Positions 54,701 through 61,000 of a DNA stretch of 64,000 bases are shown here, piece after piece; position 1 is the stretch's first letter, and each line of letters opens with the position of its first letter. This DNA comes from Saprospiraceae bacterium (GTDB taxonomy: Bacteria; Bacteroidota; Bacteroidia; Chitinophagales; Saprospiraceae), in assembly GCA_028280415.1 (NCBI GenBank), contig JANQLV010000027.1:1-64000 (forward strand), given 5' to 3'. Position numbers and translations under genes: made by a program. The notes under the pieces were generated by a model. It had not been told where the DNA came from and ran no database searches. It saw only the letters and a program-made list of their open reading frames with translations.

Positions 54701-57685
54701 AATGTCGCATTCATAGATTTGGAAGTGACCATACTGGGAAGTGATGGAAGTGGAATAGGCGTTTGGACCGGTCCGGGAATGATTAATCCTCAAGAAGGGA
54801 TTTTTAACCCTTCTTTTGCCAATATTGGCCCCAATGAATACACTTATACTTTTGTAGAAAATGGTTGTGTAATTATTGAATCCATTATTATAAACATCAA
54901 TTTTCCACCTACTGCCAATTTTACAGCTAGTTCCCCCATTTGTATTGACGAGGCTTCGGAAATTGAAGCAATGGCCATTAATAATGGTGTGTATTCCTGG
55001 AACTTCGACGGAGGTAATATTCTTTCCGGTTCGGAAGCGGGGCCCTATCAAATTAGCTGGGATGATATTGGAACTTATACCGTCTCTTTAAGTCTAACGG
55101 ATACCGCTACAGGATGCTCTTCGAATATGATTAGCCAAACAGTAGAAGTACTTGAGGGGCTTGAGCCTCCAATTATTTATTGTTCAACTTCAACTTCAAT
55201 GATTGAATTCAACTGGGACGATGTTGATGGGGCAAATGGATATATCGTCAATGTTATTCAGGGACCTCCCGGAGTTCAAAATGGGAATTCCTATACCGTT
55301 GAAAATCTTAATCCTGATGACTCCGTTACGATTGAGCTAATTGTTCTGGGAGATGCGCCATGTGGAGACACTTCTGTAAGTCAAACCTGTTATGCTACTG
55401 ACTGTGCTAATATTCTAATCGATTTGGAAGAAATTCCAGATTATTGTCAGGAGGATAACTTGCAAACCATAATTTTAAACGCTACAGTTACCAATAGCAA
55501 TACTACTGGCACAGGTATCTGGAGTGGTAATGGAATTATAGATTCAATAAGCGGGGAATTTGATCCAAGCAGTTCCGAATTAATAATAGGTGCCAATACG
55601 ATTACCTATACTTTTACAGAACAGGATTGCCCCTTTACGGAGCAAATGGTTATTAATATGTTACAAACTCCGGAAATCATTTCAATAAGTGCTGATACAT
55701 TATCCTGTGCGAATAACAATAATGTCATAATTTCCTCAGTAATAACAGGTTCTAATCTTGGTCTTCAGTGGACCGGTCCCGGTATTGTTTCTGGTGCAAA
55801 TAGCACTGACCCAACAGTTGTACAAGCCGGTTGGTATTTTATAACGGCTACTGATAATATAAGCGGATGTAATAGTATTGATTCCATTTTGATCCATCAA
55901 GCCCCAGATATTCCGGAAGCTATAGCCGGTGTTGATCAGACTTTGAATTGTGTCGATACTGTAACAGTCTTACAAGCATCAGGCTCCATTGGATCAAACT
56001 ATATTTTCAACTGGGAAGGTCCTCTGGACCCCAGTCAAATTAATGAACAATATCCTGAAGTCAGTCAACCGGGAATATATATTCTTACAATCATCGATAC
56101 GCTTGCTGACTGTAGTTCTTTACCGGATACGGTTGTAGTCAGTATTGATTCGATTACTCCTGTAGCCGCAATCATCAGTCCTATTAATCCAATAGACTGT
56201 CAATTACAAATTATTTCACTAAAAGGACAAGAAGTTCAAAATGCCAATTATCAATGGTTAGATGAAAATGGTTTATTAGTAGGTACAGAAGTGGAAGTAC
56301 AAGTTGAAAATGAAGGAATATACTTTTTTAATGTAATTGATACCCTTAATGGCTGTATCGGAACGGATAGTATTGAAGTCATCAACAATACAGATTATCC
56401 GATTATCAGAATCAATGATCCTCCATTTTTAAATTGTAAAATAGATGAAGTAGAATTAAATGCAAGTGGTTCGCAAGCTAATTATAATGTAAATATTTCC
56501 TGGACAGGACCGCCTGGAGGTCTCTCGGGCCCGGTGGATGAACTGATCACAACTGCTACTCTCCCAGGCAGTTATACCTTAACTTTGAAGGATACGGTAA
56601 ACAGGTGTGAAAACGATACCACAATTATCGTTATTGAAATTGACGACGGACCGACCGCAGTGACTAATACCCCGAATGAGTTGGATTGTAGTAATAATGA
56701 AGTAGAGCTTAACGGCCTAAATTCTTTGGCTAACGGACCGCTTGGTTTTGAATGGATATATAATGCGAATACTATTGCTCTGGAGCCTTCAATTTTAGTG
56801 AGGCATACTGGAACCTATGGTTTGGTGGTCAGGGATGAGGATAACGGCTGTACAGATACCACGCTTGTTAATGTTTATAGAGATATCAATGCTATTGGCA
56901 CTGCCATTATTGAACATAGGCAACCAACTTGTTATGGAGCAAATGACGGGCTTTTGCTTATCGATGAAGTAACAGGAGGCATTGGCCCTTATCTATATTC
57001 GATTGATGGTGAAAACTTCGATCCATCCAATATCTTTTTAGGACTGGAAGCAGGAGAATATACAATCACTATTCAAGATCAGGAAGAATGCCGTTGGGAC
57101 ACTATTTTCACAATTGATGGCCCGGAAGAAGTACTCCTGGATATAGGAGATGACTTTTATCTGCGATTGGGTTCTGATACCACGATAATTGCCCAATTTA
57201 ATATCTCCGAATCAGAAATAAATACGTTGACGTGGTCGGCAAATTTCCCGGTAAGCTGTGTCGATTCCTCGGCTAGTATTTGTGACGAGATATATCTTTC
57301 CCCCCTGGAGGATGTGATTATTACTGCAACATTAATTGATACCAGTGGATGTAGAGTGGAGGATCAAATACTCTTAAAAATTGATAAAGAAAACGTGGTT
57401 TATATCCCCAATATATTCACTCCAAATGGAGATAACGAGAACGACATATTTATGCTTTTTGCCGGAGAAGGCGTTATTAATGTAAAACATTTTTTTATAT
57501 ATGATCGATGGGGAGAAATAGTCTTTGAGGGACATGATTTTCTACCTAATGATCCGGCCTGGGGCTGGGATGGAACCTTGCGAGGAAAGCGGTTGAACCC
57601 TGCGGTTTTTGTCTACTGGGCAGAAATAGAATTAATTAATGGACAAACTGCTATTTTCAAAGGAGATATTACTTTAATCAGATAA
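48746..57685 (+). CDS. Giant surface protein with PKD/Ig-like repeat arrays and gliding-type C-terminus (T9SS type B)
   Basis: A 2979-residue exported protein from the ATG at 48746 (a TTG at 48674 gives 24 more residues before the signal). Signal peptide to about residue 39. Three pre-peptidase-C-like domains (about 40-440) precede a cysteine-rich domain (about 445-655). After PKD/SprB-like units come four ~76-residue repeats (51701-52624), four ~254-residue repeats (52625-55669) and five ~82-residue Ig-like units (55670-56890). A SprB-like repeat (RQPTCYGANDGLLLID) and the gliding-motility-associated C-terminal domain VYIPNIFTPNGDNENDIF ... YDRWGEIVFEG close the protein. That C-terminus is the T9SS type B signal. 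It is probably a surface adhesin for gliding or attachment. Confidence 0.93.
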   Translation: MRERLTLRSAYLYTLFFQVSPKSVLTPLFLLSFHLAFSQPANDDCGNASNLPTDGSCQTFNNTDATHDIGNGTCVNGTNNVWFSFIAQGPDYDVSLNAPNSAFKPEVTLIEFDPTPCDFASANQLDCGQNISGSGLTAGQSYYLALTSGIDDFGEFEICLDNPVPNPAPANDDPCNASPVIPNGSCTSGTTISATPDWENPSCPNVTDNTVWYSTTLSAGNNSLNINLQTSSLSGTISINVISFSPDCNGSANIVAGGAYCGSVSSANLDVSGLMAGFTYYVQIASTTMGEGDFDLCLTESGPPPGCAENDLCTDAETINVSSGSQNCISGCNTAALQGPIFSPSGSCFDFPNETVWYAYTPLSGTGIITVNVSSGDLNQPQVAIFISDCILYTPIDCNIGNAGSVTLNNVSVTPGTTYFIAVSDGAGAEGEFEICIEALEQGSNCNTDSEVTVMNTSLDSPLSGPFQPGEQVEICLNVNNFNSGQNTNGCQWFHGLVPEFGDCWDPISFSANGMPANITVPLTAAGNTSNWVWFENGAVTYNDINPGYLPPGTPVGAGWFAVGVPGNDPDCTDYNDPNCTFGDGSACDDNNGLSWQVCFMLTARQYPVCEQAPTFSDCTISFRTYGDGETGGWDSQGCEADLPWFNNLSLNCCAGPLIDPLPPQTICSGDQTSIILTSDQDPNVSYTWEVLPTPVSGAGDCNSGCSNTIAQILTNNTPDAQVVTYVVSPSSNEGCIGFPMNISVTVLPEIDITIPPVPPVCAGSCITLNPTITGGAPPYTYIWDNGAVGNNPEVCPTLSTTYNLTITDASQCSAIGQITVQANSNLEVELSADPGTRICNNDSDFPITLNASVLAGGSGNYSYNWSPVAGTGSSQPVFDSDTYCVTVTDLSTQCTGTACLDIIVDIAPTVLIIDPGSLGICLNSFQLQGIPNDDSGVWGGVADPFGNVYPAILGEGTHEVTYTYTDPNTLCSSTANLDINVIGAPDIDSIGDFNVCNELILPIITGTNLTGNQAYYTGSGGTGMIINEGSVINTNTTLYLYDNDGNCSDEEIINISITAQPEINDQPNIEACNFYTLPDISGTNLSGNQAYYTETGGTGTSYQAGDIINTSTDLYIYDNNNACFDEVLFSVEIFIQPDLDEIANVTACESYTLLPITGNNLSGNESYYSGPNGTGSTFNIGDQITSTTTIYVYDNAGTVSCEDEESFTISIINAPSIHPIQDVEVCESYTLPAIEGEHLSGNEAYFTGPNGTGIMYLAGDQINTSISLYAYDDTGISDCSTEVSFSITIVPQPVAAFSFDDLICSTGFSTISFSGSAGNNAIYNWNFGGGTILSGSGAGPYQIQWNSAGDYTITLTAEENACVSNLFTETISVIAPLAAPVINCDPSSTSISFTWEDVPGATGYNVEVINGPSGSMLGNNEYEITGLNLNAEVEISVEAIGPQPCGSSFSNLTCQTTDCPPLVIFIEEVNDICLDQTITPVNLVATISNTNNTGVGIWEGPGITDAQNGVFDPAQGLIGTNPITYTYQEASCVYTESISINVYQQPSATFEIDLPICQGDTAVISYTGNASANALYNWDFGTGNIISGNGQGPYLVNWPNGDNQNISLLVIENSCSSELETQNFDIEQALSAPVIDCNTTTESIEFTWAEIPGATDYEVVLISGPAGIQDNNSYLVNGLNPNDSVTIVVTALNSGICGNTSTMASCSASNCPVAIIELSASENIVCLNGNQNLINLSASVSGTNGNGTGFWTGPGVVDPINGFFDPNDPSAQAGINTLIYSYTEQNCNYSESIDIELVAPPTALFEVQSPICLDQTCTINYSGTQPNNAEFQWDFAGGTIISGSGAGPYEIAFANSGTFDVSLRVLDEHGCLSPDFFQNVEVSPPLQSPVINCNTTPNSIEFTWDPVDGATDYEVEVLSGETGILNGTSYLFENLNPNQTIEIEVTALSNGVCSNTSTIQACQAIPCPPIILFIEPTPDICLTSNVAFIDLEVTILGSDGSGIGVWTGPGMINPQEGIFNPSFANIGPNEYTYTFVENGCVIIESIIININFPPTANFTASSPICIDEASEIEAMAINNGVYSWNFDGGNILSGSEAGPYQISWDDIGTYTVSLSLTDTATGCSSNMISQTVEVLEGLEPPIIYCSTSTSMIEFNWDDVDGANGYIVNVIQGPPGVQNGNSYTVENLNPDDSVTIELIVLGDAPCGDTSVSQTCYATDCANILIDLEEIPDYCQEDNLQTIILNATVTNSNTTGTGIWSGNGIIDSISGEFDPSSSELIIGANTITYTFTEQDCPFTEQMVINMLQTPEIISISADTLSCANNNNVIISSVITGSNLGLQWTGPGIVSGANSTDPTVVQAGWYFITATDNISGCNSIDSILIHQAPDIPEAIAGVDQTLNCVDTVTVLQASGSIGSNYIFNWEGPLDPSQINEQYPEVSQPGIYILTIIDTLADCSSLPDTVVVSIDSITPVAAIISPINPIDCQLQIISLKGQEVQNANYQWLDENGLLVGTEVEVQVENEGIYFFNVIDTLNGCIGTDSIEVINNTDYPIIRINDPPFLNCKIDEVELNASGSQANYNVNISWTGPPGGLSGPVDELITTATLPGSYTLTLKDTVNRCENDTTIIVIEIDDGPTAVTNTPNELDCSNNEVELNGLNSLANGPLGFEWIYNANTIALEPSILVRHTGTYGLVVRDEDNGCTDTTLVNVYRDINAIGTAIIEHRQPTCYGANDGLLLIDEVTGGIGPYLYSIDGENFDPSNIFLGLEAGEYTITIQDQEECRWDTIFTIDGPEEVLLDIGDDFYLRLGSDTTIIAQFNISESEINTLTWSANFPVSCVDSSASICDEIYLSPLEDVIITATLIDTSGCRVEDQILLKIDKENVVYIPNIFTPNGDNENDIFMLFAGEGVINVKHFFIYDRWGEIVFEGHDFLPNDPAWGWDGTLRGKRLNPAVFVYWAEIELINGQTAIFKGDITLIR
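51701..52624 (+). repeat. Four in-frame 228-234 bp repeats
   Basis: Units begin at 51701, 51929, 52157 and 52391. Each holds a cysteine followed by TLP or similar, then GNxxSGNxxYYTG, GTG, a small hydrophobic stretch and LYxYD. They are 76-78 residues and lie inside the giant surface protein. Confidence 0.85.
52625..55669 (+). repeat. Four in-frame 759-765 bp composite repeats
   Basis: Units begin at 52625, 53384, 54149 and 54908. Each has a PKD-like half (P.A.F ... IC ... YNWNFG..ILSGSG.GPY), a fibronectin-like half (SI.FTW..V.GATDYEV...G) and a third beta unit with GIWxGPGI. Period about 254 residues. This nested layout suggests amplification of a three-domain block. Confidence 0.88.
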
Positions 57686-58041
57686 AACCCATGAAAAGTC
57701 AATGGTATTAAAATTCAAATACAGGTATTCGGACAGGAATAGGCTTCTAGCTTATTTCCATACCTGGAACTGGTTTTATGTCATCTTGTCGTCTATTAGG
57801 CTGACAACCGACTTTTCTGCGTTTTTTAGCGTATTTCCCCCCTTTTTTACGAAAAACAAGACCATACATAGTATTGAATTCTCTATGATTTACGAAAATT
57901 AAATAATAACTTAGCAATACGATTCGGATAATGATTTGCCATATCAAAACATAGCCGAATTATGGTCTACCAATTTAAAGTGCGATAGCAGGTCGATAAT
58001 CTCAGCCATTTTGATCGTTTGTTTAACCAAAAACTTAAAAA
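57686..58041. other. Intergenic region between the two giant genes
   Basis: 356 bp. A hairpin lies at 57722-57766 (CAGGTAT with ATACCTG, and inner GGAATA with TATTTCC), about 40 bp past the stop of the first giant gene, a probable end-of-transcript structure. The CAGGTAT arm resembles that of the element at 15943. The following AT-rich region should hold the promoter of the next gene, but I found no clear TAnnTTTG. A 66-codon plus-strand open frame (57702-57902) is not supported. Confidence 0.5.
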
Positions 58042-61000
58042 ATGAGAAGAAGTTTACTCCTCTTATTAGCCATTGCTGTACCTGTTGTACTTCTCCATAG
58101 TCAAATCACACATAATCCACAACAGCAAATTCACAATGCAAACCCCGAAAAGGAAGCTTTGATCGGGTTAAGTGAATCAGAGCTTTTGGATATGGGCTTA
58201 GGAGGTAATAATGGAGAACATAGTATGCCGAATACTTCTGTTGATAATAGCAGGGCGGAAGAATGCTTTGATGCTTTTATTCCTGTAGATCAGGCAGTCT
58301 ACACTCCGGTTCCAAGAAATGATGACGGTTCCCTGTTTATTGCAAACCTTGGGTTTACCTTTAGTTTCTGTGGTACCTCTTATACGGATGTTTATGTCAA
58401 TACCAATGGAAATCTTTCTTTTGGTCAGGCAGTAGGTCAGTTCAGTCCTAATGGATTTCCGTTTAACATCCCTATGGTTGCTCCTTTTTGGGCAGATGTA
58501 GATACCCGAAATGTTACCTGTGAGCAAATCTGGTATCAATTATTTCCCAATTATTTAATTGTTACCTGGGAAAACGTAGGTTGGTATAATCAACAGTGTA
58601 GTCCTTTAAATACTTTTCAGGTAATCATTAGTGATGGTACTGCACCCATTATCGGTATCGGCAATAATGTTCAATTTAGATATGGAGATATGGAATGGAC
58701 AACCGGAGAAGCTTCCGGTGGAGGGCCCTTTGGCGGTTTCGCGGCAACAGTCGGATATAATAGTGGGGATAATACTAATTTTGAGCAGATCGGCCGCTTC
58801 AATCAGGATAATAGCAATTACGATGGTCCATTGGGAGCAGATGACGGCGTTCATTATCTTGATTTCAGATGTTTTGCCTTTGATGCCAGTGGTGGAGATC
58901 CCAATTTAACCCTGGAATGTAATGATCTTGTCCGGGCATTGGATGCTTCCTGTTTGGCGACGATCACAAGTGATGAAATTGCCAATGCTCTCGCCGATGG
59001 CTGTTCTACTATAGATTTGAATATTGACCTTAGTTCATTTGGTTGTAATGATATTGGTCCCAATATTATTACGGTCACGGCAACTGCCGGTATACAGACT
59101 GAAACTTGTACCTCTGTAGTTGATATTACCCAAGGGGCCTGTAGTACTCCATCCATTAGTCAGGTTGGGCCTTTCTGTAATGAGGATTTTCCGGTGTCAT
59201 TGAACGCCAGTCCTCCGGGAGGTTCCTGGAGTGGTGCTGTTTCTCCTACCGGCTTATTCGATCCTGAGCAAACCGGTCCTGGTGTTCACACTGTTACTTA
59301 TACCAGCCCAACCAGTTGCCCCACTACCACTACCATTGACATTGTGGTAAACTCCAGCCCTCAGGTTTCCATAAATCCTGATCCTGCCGAATTCTGTGAA
59401 AATGATGGCGGTATTCCTTTGACTGCAAGTGCCTTTGGCGGGGATGGTAACTTTACTTATTCCTGGACTACACCAATTGGGAACCAGTCCGGTCCAACGA
59501 TTCCGGCTACCTTTGCCGGAGTTTATACGGTTTCTATTACCGACGGAAATGGCTGTAGTGCCCTTGCATTTACCAATGTAAATGTAAATCCTAATCCGCA
59601 AGTCTTTATTTTTGATCCCGGTCCTATATGTAATACGGAAATAGCTTTCCAGTTAACGGCTTCACCAACCGGCGGAACCTGGTCGGGGCCATTTGTCAGC
59701 CCGGAAGGTTTTATCTTTCCTCAAAATATGCCCCCGGGGATTACACAAGTCACTTATTCTTTTACCAATAATTTTGGATGCGAATCCAGTACTACAACAG
59801 ATATTGAGATTGTTCCAAGCCCGGATGCAATTGCCCAAAATAATGGTCCTTTTTGCGAAGGAGATGCCATACAATTATTTGGAAATACGAATGCTCCAGG
59901 ACTTGCAATCTATAACTGGACAGGACCGAATGGATACACTTCTAATCAGCAAAATCCAATAGATGCAACGGAGCCCGGAGCTTATGTTCTGGAAGTTATC
60001 GTCAATGGCTGTCCATCTGATCTTGCACCCACAATTGTCGATGTAGTTGCTTCACCCGATGCCGTAGCAGCTAATACCGGGCCTTATTGTCCGGGACAAG
60101 CTATATCCCTGGTGGGTGGAACTTCTACTAATGGAAATATTATCAGCTATGAATGGTCAGGGCCCAATGGTTATTTTTCCAATCAACAAAATCCCAATGA
60201 TGCTACCGATGATGGAAACTATACACTGATAGTCACTGTCGATGGTTGTCCATCGACGATAGCTTCTACCGATGTTGTTTTCACTCAGGCTCCTACAGCA
60301 ATTGCAGTGAATACCGGACCTTATTGTGTGGGAGATAATATAAGTCTTAATGGATCAACGCCTTCTTCCGGGACCACTATTACGTATAACTGGAACGGGC
60401 CCAATGGATATTCTTCTAATCAGCAAAATCCAATAGATGCAACGGAAGCCGGTATCTATGATCTCGTTGTAGATGTTGATGGCTGTATCTCCGATATAGC
60501 CAGTACAACCATCGTTATCAATCAGTTACCAACACCAGTGATCGATGGAGATGCTTCATTTTGCGAAGGAGAAAATTCCATCCTTGATGGAGGAAATGGT
60601 TACAGTATCTATAGCTGGTCTACCGGAGAAAGTACACAAACCATCTCCGTCAGTAATTCAAATACAGTTGGTCTGACCGTAACGGATGCGAACGGTTGTA
60701 CCGGAGAAAATAGTATAAATATTACCGTTAATCAAAACCCGGAACCCAGTATTGCTGGCTCTACTACTTTCTGTACAGGTTTTTCAACGATTCTTGATGC
60801 AGGAAATGGTTATACAACTTATGAATGGTCTGATGGTTCTGCCAATTCTACACTCGAAGTATCTACAGGTGGTCCCGTTTCCGTTACGGTGACAGATGCA
60901 AATGGCTGTACCGGAGAAGCCTCTATAGATATTACCGAAAGTACTTCACTTAATCCAACCGTTTCGGGGGATTTGGAATATTGTACCGGAAATAATACCC

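Noticed and set aside
57702-57902. A 66-codon open frame after the first giant gene
   Set aside because: Aromatic-rich nonsense-like composition, overlaps a likely terminator hairpin, no homology recognised.
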